Origin: Roseomonas elaeocarpi
Lineage (GTDB): Bacteria; Pseudomonadota; Alphaproteobacteria; Acetobacterales; Acetobacteraceae
Assembly: GCF_042433915.1 (NCBI RefSeq)
Contig: NZ_JBHLUN010000005.1
Coordinates: 496,001-560,000, forward strand
DNA length: 64,000 nt
Reading direction: 5' to 3'
The number at the start of each line of letters is the position of its first letter. Within the stretch, counting starts at the first letter, position 1. Below, in pieces: positions 35,161 to 44,302 of this stretch. The notes beneath the pieces were generated by a model. It made no database searches and had not been told where the DNA came from. It was given only the letters and a program-made list of their open reading frames with translations. The translations under genes and the position numbers were made by a program.

Positions 35161-37251
35161 GTGACCGGCACGGTTCGCCTCGCGGCCGATATCGGCGGCA
35201 CCTTCACCGACCTCGCGGCGGAACGCACCAGCGCCGCCGGCGTCGAGCGTTGGACGGCCAAGGTGCTCACCACCCCGGCCACGCCGGAAACGGGCCTGCT
35301 GGAAGGCGTTCGCGTGCTGCTGCGGAAGGCTGGACTGCAACCCTCCGATATCGCGGTGATGGTGCACGGCACGACGCTGGCCACCAACGCCATCATCGAG
35401 CGCAAGGGCGCCCGCACGGCGCTGCTGACCACGGAAGGCTTCCGCGACGTTCTCGCGCTCGGCAACGAGAGCCGCTACGACCAGTACGACCTCAACATCG
35501 CCCTGCCGGAACCGTTGGTGCCGCGCCGCCTGCGCCTGACGGTGCCCGAGCGCCTCGACAACGAAGGCAAGGTCCTGCGCCCGCTGGACGAGGCCGCAGT
35601 CCGGCAGCAGGTCACCGCGATGCGCGAAGCGGGCGTGGAAAGCTTGGCGATCGGCTTCATCCACGGCTTCGTGCAGCCGGTGCATGAGCGTCGCGCGGCC
35701 GAGATCGTGCGCGAGATGTGGCCGGAACTGCCGGTCTCGCTGTCGAGCGAGGTCAGTCCGGAGATGCGGGAATGGGAACGCTTCTCCACCACCGCCGCCA
35801 ACGCCTACGTGCAGCCGCTGATGGCGCGCTACCTCGGCCTGCTGGAGCGCGGGCTGCGCGAGATGGGCATGGACGCGCCGGTCTTCATGATGCTGTCCGG
35901 CGGCGGCCTGACCACGCTGGATACTGCCGCGCGCTTCCCGATCCGGCTGGTGGAAAGCGGCCCGGCCGGCGGCGCCATCTTCTCGGCGCACGTCGCACGG
36001 CAGCGCGGGCTGGACAAGGTGCTGAGCTTCGACATGGGTGGCACCACGGCCAAGGTCTGCCTGATCGACGACTATGCGCCGCAGGCCAGCCGCACCTTCG
36101 AGGTCGCCCGCGTCGGCCGCTTCCGCAAGGGCTCCGGCCTGCCGCTGCGGATCCCCGTGCTGGAAATGGTGGAGATCGGCGCCGGCGGTGGCTCGCTCGC
36201 CAGCATCGACGCCCTGGGGCTGATCCAGGTCGGCCCGGAAAGCGCCGGGGCCGATCCGGGGCCGGCCTGCTACGGACGCGGTGGCACGAAGCCGGCCGTG
36301 ACCGACAGCAACCTCCTGCTCGGCCGCTACGAGCCGACGCTCTTCGCGGGCGGCACGATGCAGCTGCAGCCGGAACGCTCACGCGAGGCGCTGCGGGAAC
36401 ATGTCGGCACCCGCCTGGGGCTGGAGCCTGAGATGGCGGCGCTGGGCGTGATCGAGATGGTGGACGAGAACATGGCCAATGCCGCGCGCGTCCACGCCAT
36501 CGAATCCGGCAAGGGCTTCGAGGACCGCGCCATGATCGCCTTCGGCGGCGGCGGCCCGGTACACGGCTACCGCGTCGCGGAAAAGATCGGCATCCGCCGC
36601 GTGCTGGTGCCCTCGGGCGCCGGCGTCGGCTCCGCCATCGGCTTCCTGCGCGCGCCGGTGGGCTACGAGGTGGTGCGCTCGCTCTACCAGCGCTTCGCCA
36701 GCTTCGACCGCCTGGCGGTGAACGCCCTGCTCGAGGACATGGCGCGCGAGGCCGAGGCCATGGTGGCGCCCGGTGCCTTCGGGGCCCCCACCGCGCAGAC
36801 CCGCACCGCCTACATGCGCTACGTCGGGCAGGGGCACGAGATCGCGGTGCCGCTGCCCCCGCGCGCGCTGGACGAGGCCGATGTCGCCGCCATCCGCGCG
36901 GCCTACGACGCGGAATATACCCGCTTCTACGACCGCCCCGTGCCGGGTTCCGACGTGGAGATCCTGACCTTCGCGCTGACCGTGGCGACCCTGACCGAGG
37001 CGGCCGAGCCGGTGGCCGAGCCCGAGCCCGCCCCGGCCGGCAGCCCGATCCGCCAGCAGCAGGTGCGCGACACGCTGAGCGGCACGGTCTCCGCCTGGCC
37101 GGTCTATGATCGCGAGGCGCTGCCGCCCGGCGCTGCCGTCCAGGGGCCCTGCATCATCGCCGAGACGGAAACCAGCACGCTGGTCGGCCCCGGCTGGACA
37201 TGCCGCGCCGATGGCCTCGGCTACCTCGAACTGCTGCGGGAGACCGCGTGA
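35161..37251 (+). CDS. hyuA: Hydantoinase/oxoprolinase family subunit A
   Basis: 696 aa. ATP-dependent hydrolase subunit related to N-methylhydantoinase A and 5-oxoprolinase. Nucleotide-binding blocks are LAADIGGTFTDLA at the N-terminus, VHGTTLATNAIIERKGA, and FDMGGTTAKVCLID in the centre. The C-terminal part contains the swivelling domain with YVGQGHEIAVPLP. It starts at GTG 35161. Its stop overlaps the hyuB ATG (TGATG), as expected for subunits of one complex. The substrate (hydantoin, oxoproline or a related lactam) cannot be read from sequence. Confidence 0.9.
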   Translation: MTGTVRLAADIGGTFTDLAAERTSAAGVERWTAKVLTTPATPETGLLEGVRVLLRKAGLQPSDIAVMVHGTTLATNAIIERKGARTALLTTEGFRDVLALGNESRYDQYDLNIALPEPLVPRRLRLTVPERLDNEGKVLRPLDEAAVRQQVTAMREAGVESLAIGFIHGFVQPVHERRAAEIVREMWPELPVSLSSEVSPEMREWERFSTTAANAYVQPLMARYLGLLERGLREMGMDAPVFMMLSGGGLTTLDTAARFPIRLVESGPAGGAIFSAHVARQRGLDKVLSFDMGGTTAKVCLIDDYAPQASRTFEVARVGRFRKGSGLPLRIPVLEMVEIGAGGGSLASIDALGLIQVGPESAGADPGPACYGRGGTKPAVTDSNLLLGRYEPTLFAGGTMQLQPERSREALREHVGTRLGLEPEMAALGVIEMVDENMANAARVHAIESGKGFEDRAMIAFGGGGPVHGYRVAEKIGIRRVLVPSGAGVGSAIGFLRAPVGYEVVRSLYQRFASFDRLAVNALLEDMAREAEAMVAPGAFGAPTAQTRTAYMRYVGQGHEIAVPLPPRALDEADVAAIRAAYDAEYTRFYDRPVPGSDVEILTFALTVATLTEAAEPVAEPEPAPAGSPIRQQQVRDTLSGTVSAWPVYDREALPPGAAVQGPCIIAETETSTLVGPGWTCRADGLGYLELLRETA

Positions 37252-38906
37252 TGAACGACGCTTCGGTGACCCCCTCCGGCCAGCCGGATGCCCTGGCCAC
37301 GATCCAGCGCCAGATCCAGTGGAACCGCCTGATCGCGGTGGTGGAGGAACAGGCGCAGACCATGATCCGCACCGCCTTCTCCACCACGGTGCGCGAGGCG
37401 GGAGACCTTTCCGCCGGGATCTTCGACCTTCAGGGCCGCATGCTGGCGCAGGCGGTGACCGGCACGCCCGGCCACGTGAACTCCATGATGGAGAGCGTGG
37501 GGCACTTCATGCGCAAGTTCCCGGTGGAGAGCATGCAGCCCGGGGACCACTATATCACCAACGATCCCTGGCTCGGCACCGGGCACCTGCATGACCTGAC
37601 GGTGGTAACGCCGGCCTTCCGCGACGGCCACATCGTCGGCCTGTTCGCCAACACCGCGCACGTGATCGACGTGGGCGGCCGCGGCATGGGGCCGGACGCG
37701 CGCTCCGTCTACGAGGAAGGTCTCTACATCCCGATCATCAAGTGCTTTGACCGGGGCGTCGCCAACGAGACCTTCTTCGACATCCTGCGCATGGGCACGC
37801 GCACGCCGGCGGAGCTGGAGGGAGACGTTTACTCGCTCTGCGCCTGCAACGACGCCGGCGCGCGCCGCCTGGTCGAGATGATGGACGAGTTCTCGATGGA
37901 CAGCCTCGACCCGCTGGCCAGCTTCATCTTCAGCAGCAGCCTGCGCGCCACGGTGGCCGAGATCGCCAAGCTGCCCGAGGGCACCTTCCGCGCCACCGTC
38001 CGCTCCGACGGCTACGAGGCGCCGGTGGACCTCGTGGCCGCCATGACGATCCGCCCCGACGCGATCGAGGTGGACTTCGCCGGAACCTCGGGCCTGTCGG
38101 GACGCGCCATCAACGTTCCGCCCGCCTACTGCCGCGCCTATGCCTGCTTCGGCATCAAGTGCGTCGTGGCACCGGAGATCCCCAACAACTGGGCGAGCCT
38201 GCAGCCCTTCCGCATGGTGATTCCCGAGGGCTGCATCCTCAACGCCCCGCGTCCCTACCCGGTGGCGGTGCGCCACATCGTCGGACAGCTGCTGCCCGAC
38301 CTGATGATGGGCTGCCTGCACCAGGCGGTGCCGGACCGGGTGACGGCGGAAGGCTCCTCGGCGCTGTGGAACCCCCCGCTGCGCGGCGGCTCGGAGGTGA
38401 GCGGGCAGGGCGCCACGCTGCCGGATTTCGAGGTGATCACCTTCAACTCTGGCGGCACCGGCGCCCGCCCGCGGCTGGACGGGCTGGACGGCACGGCCTT
38501 CCCCTCGGGCGTTCGCACCGTCCCCGTGGAGGCCACCGAGAACGTCGCGCCGGTGATCTTCTGGCGCAAGGAGCTGCGCCCGGACTCCGGCGGTGCCGGC
38601 CGTACCCGCGGCGGCATGGGCCAGATCATGGAGATCGGCGCCAAGGGCGAGGCCGAATTCGCCGTGAATGCCATCTTCGACCGCGTCGACAACGCGCCAC
38701 GCGGGCGCGATGGCGGGCAGGACGGCGCGCCGGGCTGGGTCGGGCTGGACGACGGCACGGTGCTGCGCGCCAAGGGCTACCAGACCGTGCCCGCGGGACG
38801 GCACCTGCTGCTCAAGCTGCCGGGCGGCGGCGGCATGGGCGACCCGGCCGAGCGCGATCCGGCGGCGCTGGAGCGTGACATCGCGGACGGGCTGGTGTCG
38901 CGCTGA
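37251..38906 (+). CDS. hyuB: Hydantoinase/oxoprolinase family subunit B
   Basis: 551 aa from ATG 37251. Partner of HyuA. It has the family blocks AFSTTVREAGDLSAGIFD, VTGTPGHVNSM, DHYITNDPWLGTGHLHDLTV and GGGGMGDPAERDP near the C-terminus. It is coupled to hyuA by a TGATG overlap. The pair sits between two groups of glycan genes and has no regulator or transporter in view. Confidence 0.9.
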   Translation: MNDASVTPSGQPDALATIQRQIQWNRLIAVVEEQAQTMIRTAFSTTVREAGDLSAGIFDLQGRMLAQAVTGTPGHVNSMMESVGHFMRKFPVESMQPGDHYITNDPWLGTGHLHDLTVVTPAFRDGHIVGLFANTAHVIDVGGRGMGPDARSVYEEGLYIPIIKCFDRGVANETFFDILRMGTRTPAELEGDVYSLCACNDAGARRLVEMMDEFSMDSLDPLASFIFSSSLRATVAEIAKLPEGTFRATVRSDGYEAPVDLVAAMTIRPDAIEVDFAGTSGLSGRAINVPPAYCRAYACFGIKCVVAPEIPNNWASLQPFRMVIPEGCILNAPRPYPVAVRHIVGQLLPDLMMGCLHQAVPDRVTAEGSSALWNPPLRGGSEVSGQGATLPDFEVITFNSGGTGARPRLDGLDGTAFPSGVRTVPVEATENVAPVIFWRKELRPDSGGAGRTRGGMGQIMEIGAKGEAEFAVNAIFDRVDNAPRGRDGGQDGAPGWVGLDDGTVLRAKGYQTVPAGRHLLLKLPGGGGMGDPAERDPAALERDIADGLVSR

Positions 38907-39094
38907 CACCCACCCGGTGACATCGCGACGGCCGCGTGACCGTCGCGACCGGCGGTCCGCCGCTCCCGGGAGCGGCAGTGGGCCATGGTCCGGGCCGCGA
39001 CGCAGATGCCCGGACCCAGGCCGGAGCCGGTGCGGCCAGGCCAGCATCGGAAGCGCCCGTGAGCAGGCCAGGCCTCGGCTGAGCTGCCCCGGCC

Positions 39095-40333
39095 TCAGCC
39101 CAGCCGCAGCGCGTCCTCGAAGCGGATGCGCGGAAAGATTTCGAGCTGTCCCCCGCGCGTGGCGTTGCGCACCCAGCCGCCTTCCGCTTCCGCGAGGCGC
39201 CGGGCCAGCAGGAAGGCCGAGCAGATGTCGCGCCAGGAGGGCGGGATCCAGGGGCGGCCGCTGCGATAGCCGGGGATGAAGTGGTTGCCCTCGGCCGTGG
39301 CCAGACCGTCCAGCCCGGGCTCTACGCCGTGGAACGAGAAGTCGATGCCGTAGAAGACGAAGCGCCGCACGCCCATCCACCAGGCTACCTGCATCGCCGC
39401 GAAGAGCGAGGAGCCGCCGGCCCCCACGACCCGGCCGGGATCGAGCGAGAAGAGCGGTGGCCAGATCGAAAGCTGCCGCAACCAGATCCACTCACCGGGG
39501 ATTGCGGGCCTGGACTCGGTGGCCAGGAACACGGTTCCCCCGGCCTCCGCCACGATTTCCTCGCCGAAGTCGGCGATCATCTGGCCATCCCCGCTGAAGG
39601 TGTAGCGGGGCCGCAGCGATGTGCCGCCATAGGCCAAGTGCAGGCGGTTGAAGCCGAAGCAGAGCTGCCCGCGCAGCGCGTCCAGATCCTCCGGCCGGAC
39701 CGAGGGGCCGTTGCCGATCAGCCAGGCCGTGGCCCCAGCGTGGCGGTCGCGCAGTGCATCGAGGCGCCCGTCGCGGGCCTCCGGCGCGGCGAGCCAGCCA
39801 CCCAGCGGGTTGGTCGGCAGGCCCCGACGCCCGTCCGCCGACACGGCGATGCTGTTCGGGCGGATCGGCAGCCGCGTCCGCAGGAGGCCGGGCGACGCCT
39901 TGATCATGCCTTCCAGCCGGTGATCGACCCAGAGCTGCGTGGCGATCCCCGGATCGCTCCAGGCCTGCGCCACCGCGCCGTCCCCGGTGGGCTCCAGGCT
40001 GACGAGGTCGGCGCGGTCCTCGATCACCTCGCCGGTCGCGACGGCCAGCAGTGGCTCCTTGCCCGCGGCGAGGAGCAGGCGCAGCTCGGAAGGCGCCATC
40101 CCCGGCGGCAGCACGGCGGTGCCTTCCACGCGCAGCTGCCCGGGCGCGCCGGGCAGGATCTCCACCCGGGCATTGCTCAGGGGACGCAGCGCCCGCATCT
40201 CACCGTGCAATGCCTCGGGCGGCTGATCGGTGAGCAGCCGCAGCCCCATCTGCAACAGCCCGTTGTGGCGGTTGAAGCGGACGGTGAGGCCTTCCACGCG
40301 GGCCACGGCGTTCGCCTCGGCAAGCTCGCTCAT
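39095..40333 (-). CDS. Second MptE-like/DUF115 family protein
   Basis: 412 aa from ATG 40333. The first 190 residues are beta-rich and of unknown family. At about residue 200 comes TAWLIGNGPSVRPEDLDALR, then LCFGFNRLHLAYGG, matching the same core as the 32918-34090 protein. GVRRFVFYGIDFSFHG corresponds to the other protein's GVDHTYPI region. The ATG overlaps the stop of the upstream ligase-like gene (ATGA), so it is in one operon with a polysaccharide ligase or polymerase and probably works on the same glycan. Confidence 0.72.
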   Translation of the reverse strand: MSELAEANAVARVEGLTVRFNRHNGLLQMGLRLLTDQPPEALHGEMRALRPLSNARVEILPGAPGQLRVEGTAVLPPGMAPSELRLLLAAGKEPLLAVATGEVIEDRADLVSLEPTGDGAVAQAWSDPGIATQLWVDHRLEGMIKASPGLLRTRLPIRPNSIAVSADGRRGLPTNPLGGWLAAPEARDGRLDALRDRHAGATAWLIGNGPSVRPEDLDALRGQLCFGFNRLHLAYGGTSLRPRYTFSGDGQMIADFGEEIVAEAGGTVFLATESRPAIPGEWIWLRQLSIWPPLFSLDPGRVVGAGGSSLFAAMQVAWWMGVRRFVFYGIDFSFHGVEPGLDGLATAEGNHFIPGYRSGRPWIPPSWRDICSAFLLARRLAEAEGGWVRNATRGGQLEIFPRIRFEDALRLG

Positions 40334-41520
40334 GCACGTTTCTCCAGCGATGCCACCAGGGCAAAGGCGAGCCCCTGCGTCGCCAGCCACCAGGGCTGCC
40401 AGACGCCGAAGGAGAACAGGAAGGTGACGGCGCCCGAGGCGAGCACCCCCAGCGCGGCCGGCCCCGGCGCGCGCAGCGCCAGCGCGGCCACGAGCATCGT
40501 GGCCAGCAGCAGTCCCACCCAACCCAGCTCGAGCTGCAGCTGCAGCGGACCGTCATGCGGATGCAGCGGCAGCAGCTCGACATCGTCGCGCGCGAAGAAG
40601 GCGCGCGCCTCAGGGCGTGTCTCGCCGATGCGATCAAGGTTCTCGGCGGGCACGCCACCATGGCCGCCGGGGATCACGCGGCTCGCTTCCAGGCCCCAGC
40701 CGAGCAGCGGGCGCTCCGCGGCGCGCTGATGCGCGAAATCCCAGATCAGGATGCGGTGCACCGCCGAGATCGGCAGGTGCGCCACGACGGAGGGCCGGCC
40801 CAGCATCGCGCCGAGGAAAGGCGCGATGAGGAAGCCGGCGACCAGTCCCGCCGCGATGAGCCGCCGCAGCCGCAGCCGCCGCGCCAGGACCGCCACGGCG
40901 GCCCCCAGCAGGGCCGCGATCTTGGCCGTGTCGCCCGGCAGCAGCACCACCGCCAGGACGCAGGCCGCCAGCGCCGCCAGCCGCACCGGGCGGGGAAAGG
41001 GCGTCGCGACGAGCAGCGGCAGCAGCAGCGCCGCCACCGAGCCTGCGGGCTTGAGGCCGAACTCGATGTCGGGCCGCGCGGCGGGGAGGCCGCGCACCAG
41101 GAGGCGCACGGCGTTGCCCGTCACGGCGTCCAGCAGCGCAAGCCCCAGGCCCAGCAGCAGCCCCCAGAACAAGGCCGTCCCGACGGCGCCGCCGTCCTCC
41201 GGCGCCACGGCGCGCGCCGCGGCGACGCTGAGCAGGACGATAGCCAGGAACTGCAGCCCGGTCGCGACGCTGCGCCCCGGCTCGGGCGCCCAGAGCGACG
41301 AGGCAAGACCCAGCGCCGCCAGCGCCAGCCAGCCCCACAGCATCCGCCCGTCGGGCCAGGGCCAGCGGCCGGTCGCCCGGCGGGAGGCCAGCACCGACAG
41401 CGCCAGGCAGACCAGCGCCAGCGGCGCCATGGCCTTGGATTGCAGCACCGCCGCCGCGGGCGCCAGCAGGGCGGCCGCCGCGACGGGAAAGGCGGCAGAC
41501 CGCCAGCGCAAGGCGGTCAA
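40330..41520 (-). CDS. O-antigen ligase/polymerase-like membrane protein
   Basis: 396 aa with about ten to twelve hydrophobic segments. Near the C-terminus, RILIWDFAHQRAAERPLLG followed by GWGLEAS, and later LHPHDGPLQLQLELGWVG, are the typical periplasmic-loop motifs of the WaaL/Wzy family. It joins undecaprenyl-linked glycan to an acceptor or polymerises it. The only start close to the domain is TTG 41520, which overlaps the aminotransferase stop (TTGA). It is coupled downstream to the second MptE-like gene. Confidence 0.82.
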   Translation of the reverse strand: MTALRWRSAAFPVAAAALLAPAAAVLQSKAMAPLALVCLALSVLASRRATGRWPWPDGRMLWGWLALAALGLASSLWAPEPGRSVATGLQFLAIVLLSVAAARAVAPEDGGAVGTALFWGLLLGLGLALLDAVTGNAVRLLVRGLPAARPDIEFGLKPAGSVAALLLPLLVATPFPRPVRLAALAACVLAVVLLPGDTAKIAALLGAAVAVLARRLRLRRLIAAGLVAGFLIAPFLGAMLGRPSVVAHLPISAVHRILIWDFAHQRAAERPLLGWGLEASRVIPGGHGGVPAENLDRIGETRPEARAFFARDDVELLPLHPHDGPLQLQLELGWVGLLLATMLVAALALRAPGPAALGVLASGAVTFLFSFGVWQPWWLATQGLAFALVASLEKRA

Positions 41521-42911
41521 ACGACGGACAGGCTTTCCCGACGCAACTCGACCGTGAAGGCCTCCAGCGCCGCGCCGAAGCGCTCGAGCATCTCGTCCAC
41601 TTCGCTCTCGGTGATGATCAGCGGGGGCGAGAAGGCGACGGCGTCGTTGGCCAAGCCGCGCACGATCACGCCGTGCGCCTCGCACAGCTTGGCCAGGCGC
41701 GCGCCCAGCTTGCGGGCAGGGTCGAAGTTGCGGTGCGTGGCCTTGTCCTCGACCATCTCGACGGCGGCGATCAGGCCCATGCCGCGGATCTCACCGATCA
41801 GCGGGTGGTCGGCGAAGCGGCGGCGCAGCTCGTTCTGCAGGTGCGCGCCCACCTGCCGGGAATGCCCGGCCACGTCCATTTCGTCATAGATCTTGAGCGT
41901 TTCCACCGCGACCGCGGCGGAGACCGGGTGGCCGGAATAGGTAAAGCCGTGACCCCAGGTGCCGATCTGGCTGCTGCCCTCGGCCAGCCCCTCGAAGATG
42001 CGCTCGTTCACCAGCACGCCCGAGATCGGCAGGAAGGAGGAGCTCAGCGCCTTGGCACAGGTCAGGATGTCGGGCTCCATCCCGAGGCTCTGCGAGCCCC
42101 AATAGGCGCCGGTCCGGCCGAAGCCGCAGATCACCTCGTCGGCCACCAGCAGCACGTCGTACTTGCGCAGGACGGCCTGCACCTTCTCGAAGTAGGTGCG
42201 CGGCGGCACGACGACGCCGCCCGCGCCCATGATCGGCTCGGCCCACATCGCGGCCACGGTGTCGGGCCCTTCGCGCAGGATCAGCGCCTCGATCTCGTCG
42301 GCGAGGCGCGAGGCGAAGGCTTCCTCCGACTCGCCGGGCTCCGCGCCGTGGTAATGGTGCGGGGCGGACACGTGGAAGATGCCGGCGATCGGCAGGTCGA
42401 ACAGCTTGTGGTTCGCGGGCAGCCCGGTCAGCGAAGCGCTGGCCACCGTCACGCCGTGGTAGGCGCGCAGGCGCGAGATGATCTTCTTCTTCTGCGGCCG
42501 GCCGATGGCGTTGTTGTAGTACCAGACCATCTTGACCGCGCTGTCATTCGCCTCGGAGCCCGAGTTGGCGAGAAAGGCGCGCGCCATCGGCACCGGGGCG
42601 CGCTGCACCAGCATCTCGCTCAGCTCGATCATCGGCTCGTGCGCCTTGGCGCCGAAGGCGTGGTAGAAGGGCAGCTTGCGCATCTGCCGGTCCGCCGCCT
42701 CGCGCAGGCGCTCGTTGCTGAAGCCCAGCGAGGCGCACCAGAGGCCGGCCACCGCCTCGATGTATTCCTTGCCGCTCTCGTCCCAGACCCGCACGCCCTG
42801 GCCGCGCTCGATGATCAGCGAGCCGGTTTCGCGATGCGCCTTGTGCTCCGTGTAGGGATGCAGCGCGAAGGCGGCGTCGCGGGCGGCGGGGGAATTGGCG
42901 CGAGGGGGCAT
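41517..42911 (-). CDS. Class III (omega) aminotransferase
   Basis: 464 aa PLP enzyme. Visible blocks are FLANSGSEANDSAVKMVWYY, YHGVTVASASLTGLP, LLVADEVICGFGRTGAYWG and the PLP-binding Lys in LTCAKALSSSFLPISG. Family members move amino groups between omega-amino acids or amines and pyruvate or other keto acids. It is translationally coupled to the ligase-like gene, so it might supply an amino sugar or amino-acid substituent; an independent catabolic role is equally possible. Confidence 0.9.
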   Translation of the reverse strand: MPPRANSPAARDAAFALHPYTEHKAHRETGSLIIERGQGVRVWDESGKEYIEAVAGLWCASLGFSNERLREAADRQMRKLPFYHAFGAKAHEPMIELSEMLVQRAPVPMARAFLANSGSEANDSAVKMVWYYNNAIGRPQKKKIISRLRAYHGVTVASASLTGLPANHKLFDLPIAGIFHVSAPHHYHGAEPGESEEAFASRLADEIEALILREGPDTVAAMWAEPIMGAGGVVVPPRTYFEKVQAVLRKYDVLLVADEVICGFGRTGAYWGSQSLGMEPDILTCAKALSSSFLPISGVLVNERIFEGLAEGSSQIGTWGHGFTYSGHPVSAAVAVETLKIYDEMDVAGHSRQVGAHLQNELRRRFADHPLIGEIRGMGLIAAVEMVEDKATHRNFDPARKLGARLAKLCEAHGVIVRGLANDAVAFSPPLIITESEVDEMLERFGAALEAFTVELRRESLSVV

Positions 42912-42997
42912 AGCGTGGCCTTCCAGGATAAAGGCGGCATTCTACGCCCGTCCTGCCCCACGCGCACAGGTGGCGGCGCGGCGATGGCGCCGCTTTC

Positions 42998-43213
42998 TCA
43001 GCCGGGCGAGGCGGCGCTGCCGATTGCCAGTCGCCGGCGCCGCTGACGCTCCTCCGTTGCCGTCGGCGCCGCGCCGCGGCGGGTGTTGCGAAGGTAGGCG
43101 GCGATGCGGTCGAATTCCGCCGCCTCGGGCCGGTCCTGGCCCGGGGCGGCGGTGCGATGGCTGGCCATCAGGGCCACGAGGTCCGTCAAGCCGATGGAAC
43201 GGGTGCATTGCAT
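42998..43213 (-). CDS. Small protein of unknown function
   Basis: 71 aa from ATG 43213, supported by AGGAG 8 nt upstream; GTG 43222 is an alternative. The C-terminal half is Arg-rich (RNTRRGAAPTATEERQRRRR) with no recognised domain or membrane segment. It lies alone between the aminotransferase and the amidotransferase on the same strand. Coding potential is moderate. Confidence 0.45.
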   Translation of the reverse strand: MQCTRSIGLTDLVALMASHRTAAPGQDRPEAAEFDRIAAYLRNTRRGAAPTATEERQRRRRLAIGSAASPG

Positions 43214-43347
43214 CGCCGGCACTCCTGTCGCGTTGATGGCAGCAGGCTATGAGAACTTGCGTATCATTCGCAAGTGACAAACTGTGGGGAGCCCGATCGG
43301 GCCGACAGGGCTCCAGGAGGGGCGCTCGCCCCGGCGCCCCTGAACCT

Positions 43348-44136
43348 TCAGGCAGCAGCCAGCATGGGCGCGTCCATCGCCCGCAGCACCGGTGCCCCGT
43401 TGCCACGCAGCTCCAGCACGCCGCCGCGCGGAACTTCCTGCCAGGGTGCGCGGTCCTCGTCGATCGGCTCCGACACCAGCACGAGCCCGGCCTGGGTATG
43501 GCGAAAATAGAGCGACGGCGGTCGGGCGTCGCAGGCCCAGCGGAAGGCCCAAAGGTTCTCGCCGTCCGACAGCGCGGCCGTGAAGCGCAGCGGCGCCGCG
43601 ATGCCCCGGTCCGACATGATGCGCCGGACCTGGTGCAGCGTGCGCGTCACCGCCGCCACAGGATCGTGCTCGAGCCCGCTCGCCAGCGCCGCCAGGAACA
43701 GCGCCTCGCTGTCGGTGGTGCCGCCGCGTGCGGTGTAGAGCGCGTCCGGGATCAGCGCCTCGACCTGCCGCCGCACCCGCGTCCACTCGCCGATCTGGCC
43801 GTTGTGCATGAACATCCAGCGGCCATGGACGTAGGGATGGCAGTTGGCGCGCGTGGTGGCGGTGCCGGTGGCGGCCCGGACATGGGCGAAGAACAGGCGG
43901 GAGCGGACCTGCGAGGCGATGGAGCGGAGGTTCTCGTCCGACCAGGCGGGGCGCACCTCCCGGTAAAGGCCCGGCTCCTCGCGCTCACCGTACCAGCCCA
44001 GGCCGAAGCCGTCGCCGTTGGTCTCGGTCTTGCACTCCGTGGCGTGCAGCGACTGGTGGATCAACGAGTGGCAGGGCGCCGCCACCAGCGTGTCCATCAG
44101 GATGGGTTCGCCACGGTAGGCCAGGAAGCGACACAC
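43348..44136 (-). CDS. Class II glutamine amidotransferase (YafJ/EgtC-like)
   Basis: 262 aa. The N-terminal nucleophile is Cys2 in MCRFLAYRGEPI. It also has GDGFGLGWYG, FFAHVRAATG and MFMHNGQIGEW, the Ntn-hydrolase glutaminase core. The synthetase partner is not fused. YafJ-type proteins have no firm physiological role; EgtC acts in ergothioneine synthesis, but no egt genes are nearby. A 9-bp inverted repeat (44161-44169 and 44204-44212) lies upstream of the start. Confidence 0.9.
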   Translation of the reverse strand: MCRFLAYRGEPILMDTLVAAPCHSLIHQSLHATECKTETNGDGFGLGWYGEREEPGLYREVRPAWSDENLRSIASQVRSRLFFAHVRAATGTATTRANCHPYVHGRWMFMHNGQIGEWTRVRRQVEALIPDALYTARGGTTDSEALFLAALASGLEHDPVAAVTRTLHQVRRIMSDRGIAAPLRFTAALSDGENLWAFRWACDARPPSLYFRHTQAGLVLVSEPIDEDRAPWQEVPRGGVLELRGNGAPVLRAMDAPMLAAA

Positions 44137-44269
44137 GGGCCGGACCTCAAGAGGATGTGAGGTTTGAAGCCTAGGAGCCCACCGGAGCCGTGTGAAGCAG
44201 GAACTTCAAACCCGGCGGTTAACTTACTGTATCGAGGCGGAAACAGGTAGCTGGACGCTGTGAGCGGAC

Positions 44270-44291
44270 GGCCGGGTCGCGTGACCCGGCC
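44270..44291 (-). terminator. pyrE terminator
   Basis: Perfect 9-bp stem GGCCGGGTC/GACCCGGCC with loop GCGT, 11 nt beyond the pyrE stop on the minus strand. No long U tract. Confidence 0.6.
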
Positions 44292-44302
44292 GGACGGCAT
44301 CC

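Noticed and set aside
38907..39094. Possible short gene between hyuB and the second MptE-like gene
   Set aside because: Only shadow-like frames without a ribosome-binding site; the segment is rich in small palindromes and separates convergent genes.
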